Origin: Rhizobiaceae bacterium
GTDB taxonomy: Bacteria; Pseudomonadota; Alphaproteobacteria; Rhizobiales; Rhizobiaceae
DNA length: 64,000 nucleotides
NCBI GenBank assembly: GCA_029212415.1
Contig: JARGOF010000010.1
Coordinates: 1 to 64,000 of the forward strand
Reading direction: 5' to 3'
Made by a program: the position numbers and the translations under genes. Positions 18,231-26,437 of the stretch are shown piece after piece. Every line of letters begins with the position of its first letter. Within the stretch, counting starts at the first letter, position 1. The notes below the pieces were generated by a model. That model ran no database searches and was not told where the DNA came from. It saw only the letters and a program-made list of their open reading frames with translations.

Positions 18231-18236
18231 CGGCAC

Positions 18237-19259
18237 ATGGGTCAGCGTACCAGACTGGTCCTGTCACGCATGCTGCAGGCATTGCCTGCGCTTGCCGGCG
18301 TGGTGATCGTCAGTTTTGCGCTGACCCGCATGCTGCCGGGTGATCCCGCTGTCTATTTCGCAGGCCCCGCCGCCACAGAGCAATCGATAGCGCAAATTCG
18401 CGTCGCCATGGGCCTGGATCTGTCTCTTCCAATGCAGTTTCTCCATTATGCCCGGGATCTCCTGATGGGTGATCTGGGAAACAGCCTGTCAACCGGGCAG
18501 CCGGTTCTGGAAGAACTGGCACGGCGCCTGCCTGCATCTCTGGAACTGACGCTGACAGCGCTCCTTCTGTCCTGCGCCATCGCCCTGCCGCTCGGGGTGA
18601 CGGCGGCGGTCCATCAGGGCAGCTGGATCGACCATGCCTGCCGGGCATTGGTAACGGCAGGGGTCTCACTGCCAACCTTCTTTACCGGGATAGCTCTGAT
18701 CTATGTGTTCTATTACCTGCTTGGCTGGGCTCCGGCACCGCTGGGCAGGCTTGATTTCGTCTATCTCTCACCCCCGGATGTCACCGGTTTTTATGTGGTC
18801 GATGCCCTGATGGCAGGGGATTTCGAGACAGCGGGCGGCGCTATGCGGCAATTGATCCTGCCTGCATCCACGCTGGCGCTTTTCACGCTGGCGCCGATCG
18901 CCCGCATGGCCCGCGCCGCAATGCTCGAAGCCCTGTCATCGGACTATATACGCACGGCGAAGGCTGCGGGTTTGAGCCAGCGCAAGATTGTCTATTTCTA
19001 TGCCTTCCAGAACGCCATGCTGCCGGTCATAACGACGCTCGGGATGGTGTTTTCCTTCACGCTGGGGGCGAATGTTCTGGTTGAGAAGGTCTTCTCCTGG
19101 CCCGGTATCGGCTCCTATGCTGTGGAGGCCCTTGTCGTCTCCGACTATGCTGCCGTGCAGGGCTTCGTGCTGGCCATGGCCATCCTCTTTGTCGCGCTCA
19201 ATCTGGTCATTGATATTGTCTATACGCTCGTTGATCCACGCACCCGGAGCACCACCTGA
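18237..19259 (+). CDS. ABC transporter permease (DppB-like)
   Basis: Polytopic; EALSSDYIRTAKAAGLSQRKIVYFYAFQNAMLPVITTLG EAA loop. Confidence 0.93.
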   Translation: MGQRTRLVLSRMLQALPALAGVVIVSFALTRMLPGDPAVYFAGPAATEQSIAQIRVAMGLDLSLPMQFLHYARDLLMGDLGNSLSTGQPVLEELARRLPASLELTLTALLLSCAIALPLGVTAAVHQGSWIDHACRALVTAGVSLPTFFTGIALIYVFYYLLGWAPAPLGRLDFVYLSPPDVTGFYVVDALMAGDFETAGGAMRQLILPASTLALFTLAPIARMARAAMLEALSSDYIRTAKAAGLSQRKIVYFYAFQNAMLPVITTLGMVFSFTLGANVLVEKVFSWPGIGSYAVEALVVSDYAAVQGFVLAMAILFVALNLVIDIVYTLVDPRTRSTT

Positions 19260-20150
19260 ATGGCTGATCGGCAAAGCGTTGCACCACCTATCGCCCCTGC
19301 ACGGACCCGGCGCCTGCTTGGCCATGCTGTTTATGTCATCGGCGACAACCCCATCACCGCGATCGCCTTCGCCCTGTTCGCCCTGATCATCGGTGTGGCT
19401 GTCTTCGGACCGCTTCTCATTCCCTTCGACCCGCTGGAGACCAATGCCAGCCGGGCATTGATGCCACCCTCCCTGGACAATTGGTTCGGCACCGACAATC
19501 TGGGGCGCGACCTGTTTTCGCGGGTGATCATCGCAACCCGCCTCGATCTGATGATTTCGGTTGCCGCCGTGGCGCTGGCCTTTGTCGTTGGTGCGGCCAT
19601 GGGCTCTGCCGCCGGCTATTGGGGAGGCTGGATCGATATTGTCACCGGACGGCTGATCGATACGATCATGGCCTTCCCGCTCTTTGTGCTTGCCATGGGC
19701 ATTGTTGCTGCCCTCGGCAACACGGTGGAAAACATCATCTACGCGACAGCCATCATCAACCTGCCCTTCTACGCAAGAGTGGCGCGCGCCGAAGTCCGCA
19801 TACGCCGCGACAGCGGCTTTGTGCAGGCGGCGCGCCTTTCCGGCAATTCGGATCTGCGTATCCTGGCCCTTCATATCTTCCCCAATACATTGCCGCCGAT
19901 GATGGTGCAGATTTCCCTCAACATGGGCTGGGCCATTCTCAATGCCGCCGGCCTGTCCTTCATCGGCCTGGGGGTCAGGCCGCCGACGCCCGAATGGGGG
20001 ATCATGGTCGCCGAAGGGGCCAATTTCGTCGTCTCCGGTGAATGGTGGCTGGCTTTCTTTCCGGGGCTCGCCCTGATGATCACGGTCTTTGCTTTCAATC
20101 TTCTGGGCGATGGCCTGCGCGACATTGTCGACCCCCGGCAGAGGACGTAG
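19260..20150 (+). CDS. ABC transporter permease (DppC-like)
   Basis: LDNWFGTDNLGRDLFSRVIIATRLDLMIS ... ARVARAEVRIRRDSGFVQAARLSGNSDLRILALHIFPNTLPPMMVQ. Confidence 0.93.
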   Translation: MADRQSVAPPIAPARTRRLLGHAVYVIGDNPITAIAFALFALIIGVAVFGPLLIPFDPLETNASRALMPPSLDNWFGTDNLGRDLFSRVIIATRLDLMISVAAVALAFVVGAAMGSAAGYWGGWIDIVTGRLIDTIMAFPLFVLAMGIVAALGNTVENIIYATAIINLPFYARVARAEVRIRRDSGFVQAARLSGNSDLRILALHIFPNTLPPMMVQISLNMGWAILNAAGLSFIGLGVRPPTPEWGIMVAEGANFVVSGEWWLAFFPGLALMITVFAFNLLGDGLRDIVDPRQRT

Positions 20151-20152
20151 CC

Positions 20153-21766
20153 ATGTTCCTTGAGGTTGATCATCTGGCTGTTTCCTTTGCAACGCGCCGC
20201 GGCAAGGTTGCAGCCGTGCGCGATGTCCGGTTTTCGCTGGCCAAGGGCGAAACACTCGGCATTGTCGGCGAGAGCGGCTCCGGCAAATCGGTCAGCGCCT
20301 ATGCCATCATGCAGATTCTTGACCGGGGCGGACAATTGGAAAGCGGCCGCATCCAATTCGACGGTATGGAGCTGAACCGTTACACCAACCGGGAAATGCG
20401 CGACATTCGCGGCCGCGAAATATCCATGGTGTTTCAAAATCCCCGCGCCGCGCTCAACCCCATCCGCAAGGTTGGTCATCAGATAGAAGACGTGCTGCGC
20501 CGTCATGCGCGCACCAGTGCCAGCGGCGCCAAAAGCGCGGCGATCGAGGCGATGCGGGCCGTCCATATAAACCAGCCTGAAAAGCGTTATCACAGCTATC
20601 CATTCGAATTGTCCGGCGGCATGAGCCAGCGCATTGTCATTGCTCTGGCGTTGGCATGTGATCCACGTTTGCTGATTGCCGACGAACCGACGACAGGCCT
20701 GGATGTGACCACACAGAAGGTGGTCATGGACCTGATTGCCGAACTGACCAGAAGCCGCGGCATGAGTTCGATCCTGATCACCCACGATCTGGGCCTTGCC
20801 GCGCGCTATTGCGACCGCATCGTGGTGATGAAATCGGGGGAAGTGGTGGAAACGGGAACACCCGACGGCCTGTTCCATGCACCAGCCAACGCCTATACAA
20901 AACGGCTCATCCGGGCAACACCACGTGGTGGCATAGGCATTGGTGATCTCGTCGATCCACCACGACAGGCACCGCAAAGGCCGGCAATCGGCGCGCCCCT
21001 TTTACAGGTCCGGGACTTGCGCAAGACCTTTGGCAAGGGCGTGAACACGGTCACCGCCGTTGATGCCGTATCATTCGACATTCATGCGGGCGAATCGCTC
21101 GGTCTGGTCGGTGAATCGGGATGTGGCAAATCAACCACTTCATCCATGATCATGCGCCTTGCCGATCCGACCTCCGGTGAGATTCTGCTCGACGGACGTT
21201 CGCTGACCGATACGCCCGCATCGCGTTTTGCCCGCGATCCGCGGCGCACCAGCCTGCAAATGGTCTTCCAGGATGCGCTCGCCAGCCTCAATCCGAGGTT
21301 TACGGCGCGCCAGTCCATTGCCGATCCCATCAGGCGCCTGACGCGCGAGAATGCAGACGGCCGCACTGAGGAACTGGCCGGTCAGGTAGGCCTGCCGGTG
21401 GAATTGCTGGATCGGTTTCCCCATCAATTGTCGGGTGGGCAAAACGCCCGCGTCGGCATCGCGCGGGCGCTGGCATCACGTCCCAGACTGCTGATACTGG
21501 ATGAGCCCACGGCAGCCCTTGACGTATCGATTCAGGCCATCGTTCTCAATCTGCTTGCCGATTTGCGGGCAGATCTGGGCATAACCTATCTTTTTGTCAG
21601 TCACGACCTGCATGTGGTGCGCCTCCTGTGCGACCGGATACTGGTGATGAAAAAGGGGCGTATCGTGGAAGAGGGAGATGCACAGCGCGTCATGTCAAAC
21701 CCGACGCATGAATACACACGCACGCTCCTGGACGCTGTACCAAGCCTGCCAAACCTGAAGATTTGA
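20153..21766 (+). CDS. ABC transporter ATP-binding protein, two fused nucleotide-binding domains (DppDF-like)
   Basis: Two Walker A motifs (GESGSGKS, GESGCGKS) and two Walker B/signature sets (LSGGMSQR..LLIADEPTTGLD; LSGGQNARVGIARAL..LLILDEPTAALD). Start at ATG 20153. Confidence 0.94.
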   Translation: MFLEVDHLAVSFATRRGKVAAVRDVRFSLAKGETLGIVGESGSGKSVSAYAIMQILDRGGQLESGRIQFDGMELNRYTNREMRDIRGREISMVFQNPRAALNPIRKVGHQIEDVLRRHARTSASGAKSAAIEAMRAVHINQPEKRYHSYPFELSGGMSQRIVIALALACDPRLLIADEPTTGLDVTTQKVVMDLIAELTRSRGMSSILITHDLGLAARYCDRIVVMKSGEVVETGTPDGLFHAPANAYTKRLIRATPRGGIGIGDLVDPPRQAPQRPAIGAPLLQVRDLRKTFGKGVNTVTAVDAVSFDIHAGESLGLVGESGCGKSTTSSMIMRLADPTSGEILLDGRSLTDTPASRFARDPRRTSLQMVFQDALASLNPRFTARQSIADPIRRLTRENADGRTEELAGQVGLPVELLDRFPHQLSGGQNARVGIARALASRPRLLILDEPTAALDVSIQAIVLNLLADLRADLGITYLFVSHDLHVVRLLCDRILVMKKGRIVEEGDAQRVMSNPTHEYTRTLLDAVPSLPNLKI

Positions 21767-21871
21767 AGGCCCTACTACAATAGGCTCCGCCTCCCATCCA
21801 AAAGGCGCCGAGAATTGCGCAGCGATGAACAGCCAATGCCGGAGCACCGGTTTCCAGCCTCCTGATAAATA

Positions 21872-23404
21872 TTGCATCACGCAGCATTCATGAGAATTGT
21901 TCATCGATGTCTCGGCAAACTGTTATTGTGCCGTTGCTTCAATGCGTATTACCCTTACCAGTCAGGCGGTGCTGCTGCCGGATGGAGATTGACCTTGGCG
22001 CTGATTGAATTCGTATTTAAACATTTCCGCACCGCTACCCGTCGCGATCAACTGCCAAGGCGCATACGCGAAGCGCTGAGCGAGCGCGAACGCGCCAGTG
22101 AAATCATGGCGCGCCTGATTCAGCTGTCGATCGTGGTGACCTTCTCGTTCATTTACACAATCAGCCCGAAAACCAGCCCTGACGAAGCCTTTTCGCCGGT
22201 GCCCTATGTTCTGGGCGCCTATATCGGCATCAGTATCATCGGTCTGATCTGGTCGATTCGTCGACCCTTGCCGCACTGGTCCGTCTATGGATCAATCCTG
22301 TTCGATTTCGGCCTTCTGTATGGGCTGATGGTCAGCTTCCATATTCAATACATGCAACCGGCGTCTTTCATACTGAAAGCCCCCACCCTGCTTTACGTCT
22401 TCATCTTCATCGCCATTCGCGCCCTGCGGTTCGAAGCGCGATTTGTCATCACCGCCGGCCTTGTGGCGGTGGCCGGCTGGGCCGCAGTCATCATCTATGT
22501 CACCCGGTTTGATCCCGGCGACAACATGCTGACCCGCTCCTATGTCGACTATCTGACATCAAATTCCATCTTGATCGGCGCCGAAATCGACAAGATGCTG
22601 TCGATTTTGCTGGTGACCGGTGTCCTGACACTTGTGGTCAACGCCTCCAACAACCTGCTGGTCACCGCTGTCACGGAGCAGGTGGCGGCAAAGGACCTGT
22701 CGCGGTTTTTTGATACAAGCATAGCCAGCGGCATCCGTGAAAACGCTGATCGACTGGAGGCCGGCAAGGGCGAAAAGCGCGATGCGGCAATCCTGTTTGT
22801 CGACATTCGCGGGTTTTCCCAAATGGCAACCACCATGGAAGCATCCGATGTCATGCAGACCCTGTCGCGTTATCAAAGCCGCATCGTGCCGATCGTTCAG
22901 GAATGCGGTGGTGTGATCGACAAGTTCATGGGCGACGGCATCATGGCCACCTTCAGCATCGACAACGACCAGGCGTCCAGTTCGCTTCACGCCATCCAGG
23001 CGGCTGAACGTATCCTGCTCGATGTTGACAAATGGGCTGACGAAGAACCGACTTTGCATGCCATCGGCAACAAGGGCATCGGCATTGGTCTGGCGTCCGG
23101 ACCGGTCGCCTTTGGCGCTGTCGGTCAGGAAAACCGGCTCGAAATAACGGTGATCGGATCGGCGGTGAATTATTCGGCCAAGCTGGAAAAATACAACAAG
23201 GTGCTGGGCTCCCGACTGATTGCGGCAGGCAATACCTATCGCGAAGCATTGGAAAAACACTACGACGGCAACCTTCAGCCGACATTCCAGGTTGCCAATC
23301 TTGACGATCTTGATGCGCCGCAGGATATCGTGGTTCTCAGCCTGCCGGAACCTTTGAAATCGACACTTCGGACCGGCCCGAAGCCGATTGAAAGACCTGC
23401 CTGA
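21872..23404 (+). CDS. Membrane-bound adenylate/guanylate cyclase (class III) domain protein
   Basis: N-terminal hydrophobic segments, then AILFVDIRGFSQMATTMEASDV ... DKFMGDGIMATF ... GIGLASGPVAFGAVG. True start is uncertain (likely near 21988-22000). Confidence 0.88.
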   Translation: MHHAAFMRIVHRCLGKLLLCRCFNAYYPYQSGGAAAGWRLTLALIEFVFKHFRTATRRDQLPRRIREALSERERASEIMARLIQLSIVVTFSFIYTISPKTSPDEAFSPVPYVLGAYIGISIIGLIWSIRRPLPHWSVYGSILFDFGLLYGLMVSFHIQYMQPASFILKAPTLLYVFIFIAIRALRFEARFVITAGLVAVAGWAAVIIYVTRFDPGDNMLTRSYVDYLTSNSILIGAEIDKMLSILLVTGVLTLVVNASNNLLVTAVTEQVAAKDLSRFFDTSIASGIRENADRLEAGKGEKRDAAILFVDIRGFSQMATTMEASDVMQTLSRYQSRIVPIVQECGGVIDKFMGDGIMATFSIDNDQASSSLHAIQAAERILLDVDKWADEEPTLHAIGNKGIGIGLASGPVAFGAVGQENRLEITVIGSAVNYSAKLEKYNKVLGSRLIAAGNTYREALEKHYDGNLQPTFQVANLDDLDAPQDIVVLSLPEPLKSTLRTGPKPIERPA

Positions 23405-23529
23405 GCATTCTATGCTGGTCTCATTGGCCAAACGCTGTGATATTCTGTTCTCGCTTGCCCATTGGCCTCAATCGTCCGGGCCAGTGCATACCTGCGAGAA
23501 GCGGCAATCGCCAACAAGCAGGAGTGAAC

Positions 23530-24507
23530 ATGGACTACAAATTTCTGGGCCGCACCGGCGTCAAGGTGTCCGAACTGTGTTTTGGAACCATGTCCTTTGG
23601 CGGCGATGCCGATATCAACGCCGCGTCCGCCCTGTTCAAAAGCTGCCGGGACGCAGGCATCAACTTTTTCGACTGCGCCAATATCTATAATGGCGGGAAG
23701 GCCGAGGAGATGCTCGGCCAGTTCATGCAGGCTGAACGCGATGAACTGGTTATCACCTCAAAATGCTATTTCCCTGATGGCAAGGATATCAACGCGCGCG
23801 GGGCAAACCGCCGCCACATCGCCCGATCGGTTGAAGACAGCCTGCGCCGCCTCAAGACCGACCGGCTTGATGTTCTGTTCATGCATCGATGGGACAAGAA
23901 CACGCCCCTCGACGAAACGTTGCGGGCACTGGAAGATCTGGTGCGTTCTGGCAAGGTGCTTTATCTGGGCGCTTCAAACTATTCGGCCTGGCAGGTGTCA
24001 AAAGCCCTTGGCATTTCGGACCGCAAGAACTGGACCCGGTTTGACGTGATCCAGCCGATGTACAATCTGGTCAAACGACAGGCCGAGGTTGAATTGCTGC
24101 CCATGGCTGCAGCAGAAGGCCTCGGCGTAATCTCCTACAGTCCGCTCGGCGGCGGTCTGCTGACCGGCAAATATACCGCCAGCCGCAAGGCCGGAACCGG
24201 ACGGATCACCGACAGCGACGCCTATTCCGTGCGCTATGGTGATGAACAGGTCTTTGAGGTGGCGGGTCAATTCTCCGATTTTGCCAGATCCGAAGGCATG
24301 CATCCGGTATCGCTTGCCATTGCATGGGTCGGAGCAAATCCGGCCATTACCTGTCCGATCATCGGTGCCCGCAATGTCGAACAATTGAAGCCCAGTCTGG
24401 CTGCCAGCGACATCACAATGACGCCGGACCTCTATGCACGCATCAGCGCCTTATCGCCGACGCCGCCACCTGCCACCGATCGGTTGGAGGAAGTCGGCCA
24501 AAGCTAG
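23530..24507 (+). CDS. Aldo/keto reductase
   Basis: MDYKFLGRTGVKVSELCFGTMSFGGDAD ... RLDVLFMHRWDKNTPLDETLRALEDLVRSGKVLYLGASN. Start at ATG 23530. Confidence 0.93.
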   Translation: MDYKFLGRTGVKVSELCFGTMSFGGDADINAASALFKSCRDAGINFFDCANIYNGGKAEEMLGQFMQAERDELVITSKCYFPDGKDINARGANRRHIARSVEDSLRRLKTDRLDVLFMHRWDKNTPLDETLRALEDLVRSGKVLYLGASNYSAWQVSKALGISDRKNWTRFDVIQPMYNLVKRQAEVELLPMAAAEGLGVISYSPLGGGLLTGKYTASRKAGTGRITDSDAYSVRYGDEQVFEVAGQFSDFARSEGMHPVSLAIAWVGANPAITCPIIGARNVEQLKPSLAASDITMTPDLYARISALSPTPPPATDRLEEVGQS

Positions 24508-24528
24508 CCCGGGAGTTGCCTCGTTATA

Positions 24529-24550
24529 TTCATACATTGCAATATATGAA
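24529..24550. promoter_or_regulatory. Near-perfect 22-bp palindrome upstream of the phoX-like gene (candidate operator)
   Basis: TTCATACATTG|CAATATATGAA; half-sites match at 10 of 11 positions. Confidence 0.5.
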
Positions 24551-24593
24551 ATTATGCGTTTGAATGCTGCTTGAAACCTCAAGGAGAATTCAG

Positions 24594-26330
24594 ATGAACA
24601 ATGCAACCAGATTGACCTGTCCTCTCCTGTTGAGCGCTGCCTTGATGGCAAGTGGTTCGGCAGGGGCCGGTGACCTGACACTGACGCGCATAGCAACCAT
24701 GCCGGCAGGTGCGGAGGTCACCGGATTGAGCACCAATGCCATTGGTGACCTCTTTCTCAACGCCCAGCATCCGGGTGGAAAAAACACCTTCCGTGACGAC
24801 GCACCACCTGCATTGATCGGCTATCTGGACGGATTTGACAGCGCGACATTTTCCGGCGGCAGCCTGTCCCTGCCAGAAGACGGCGAGCGCAATGAAGTTC
24901 ACGCGACCGGTGGCACCTACAGGACATTTGCCAAGGCCGGTGACACGCTTGGTTCAGGTCAACTGCTCGGCGGCGTCTACGATACGTCAGGCAAGCTGAT
25001 GTATGTCTCCAACACGCCCGACTTCAACGGCTTCATTCCACTTGGCGCCAACCGGGGTTATCTTTACACCGGCTGGGAGGGTGCCGGCCGTGACGGAGCA
25101 AGTGCGGTCAGTCGCCTGACCCTCAACCGCATTGACGGAAAATGGCAATCGGACCTCAGCTCCTCCAAAATGATCGACCTGAGCCCCGTTGACGGCGGCA
25201 GTGTGCTGTGTTCCGGCGTGGTGACGCCCTGGGGCACCCCGCTGCTTGCCGAAGAGTATTTTTTCTACAACACGGCCGTGTGGAACCATCCGGACAATCA
25301 TGATGACGATGAGCGGGCGAGCTTCCAGAAGGGCAACGACAATACCTATATCAAGCCGAAGAACATGAGCCAGTATCTTGGCAAAATGGCCAACCCCTAT
25401 CGCTATGGCTACATGATTGAAATCGACAATGCGGCTTCCCCGGATGCGGAGCGACTGGTCAAACATTATGCCACTGGTCGTCTCAGCCATGAAACAGCAG
25501 CGATCATGCCGGATATGAAAACCGTCTATATGAGCGACGATGATTCAGGCGCCTATGGCGGCGACACATACAACACGGCCTCCGGCGGAGTCCTGTTCAA
25601 ATTCGTCGCTGATGTCAAAGGGGATTTGAGCGCCGGTACGCTCTATGCGGCGAAAATGGAACAGGACAAGGAATCCGACCCGCACAAGGCCGGGTTCAAC
25701 GTCAGCTGGATCATGCTCGGCCAGGCCAATAATGAACAGATCGCCGGGTGGATAGCCGACTATGACGATGTCACGATTGCCGATTATGTTGAAGGCAAGT
25801 CCAGCTACGTCTCGAATGAGGATATCTTCAATTGGGCTGAAGGGCGCACCGGCAAGGATCTCAATGGCGATGGTGTCACAGGATCCCTGAAAGACGATCG
25901 CCCGGCCTTTCTCGAAAGCCGGCGTGCAGCCGCCGCTCTTGGCGCCACCAATGAATGGGACAAGCTGGAAGGTGTAACGTCCAATGGCAACGACGTGTTT
26001 ATCGCTGCATCCAGTCTCTCCTGGACGATGGACAAGGATTGGGGTCACCTGGATTGGGCGACCGGCGTCAAGGACGAAGCCAATGGCGGCGCTATTGCTC
26101 TGGACAAGGAAGACTGCGGTGGCGTCTATCAGGCCCGCACCGGTGCGGATTTCAACATTACCCGGATCGAGCCCTACATCATGGGCAGAACAATTGCCGA
26201 TGGATCCTGCGATGTGAACCTTCCAGCCAGTCCCGACAACATTCTGGCCATGCGCGACGGTTCACTGTTGATCGGCGAGGATGCCGGTAAAAAACGCCAT
26301 CCGCTCGACATGCTCTGGATGGTGAAATAG
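24594..26330 (+). CDS. PhoX family (DUF839) phosphatase-like secreted protein
   Basis: Signal peptide MNNATRLTCPLLLSAALMASGSAGA; GYLYTGWEGAGRDG, VVTPWGTPLLAEEYFFYN, SHETAAIMPDMKTVYMSDDDSGAYGGDTYNTASGGVLFKFVAD. Start at ATG 24594. Confidence 0.87.
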   Translation: MNNATRLTCPLLLSAALMASGSAGAGDLTLTRIATMPAGAEVTGLSTNAIGDLFLNAQHPGGKNTFRDDAPPALIGYLDGFDSATFSGGSLSLPEDGERNEVHATGGTYRTFAKAGDTLGSGQLLGGVYDTSGKLMYVSNTPDFNGFIPLGANRGYLYTGWEGAGRDGASAVSRLTLNRIDGKWQSDLSSSKMIDLSPVDGGSVLCSGVVTPWGTPLLAEEYFFYNTAVWNHPDNHDDDERASFQKGNDNTYIKPKNMSQYLGKMANPYRYGYMIEIDNAASPDAERLVKHYATGRLSHETAAIMPDMKTVYMSDDDSGAYGGDTYNTASGGVLFKFVADVKGDLSAGTLYAAKMEQDKESDPHKAGFNVSWIMLGQANNEQIAGWIADYDDVTIADYVEGKSSYVSNEDIFNWAEGRTGKDLNGDGVTGSLKDDRPAFLESRRAAAALGATNEWDKLEGVTSNGNDVFIAASSLSWTMDKDWGHLDWATGVKDEANGGAIALDKEDCGGVYQARTGADFNITRIEPYIMGRTIADGSCDVNLPASPDNILAMRDGSLLIGEDAGKKRHPLDMLWMVK

Positions 26331-26348
26331 GGCTTTTTGACAAAAGCC
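26331..26348 (+). terminator. Short stem-loop after phoX-like gene (weak terminator candidate)
   Basis: GGCTTTT-TGAC-AAAAGCC directly after the stop codon; no following U-tract. Confidence 0.3.
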
Positions 26349-26437
26349 TGATTGCGAACTGCACTTCCGCAGGCCTTGATCCGCGTCAGATCAGCTTGCG
26401 GAAGCCTGCAACAATGCATGGAGAGCCTGGACAGGCT

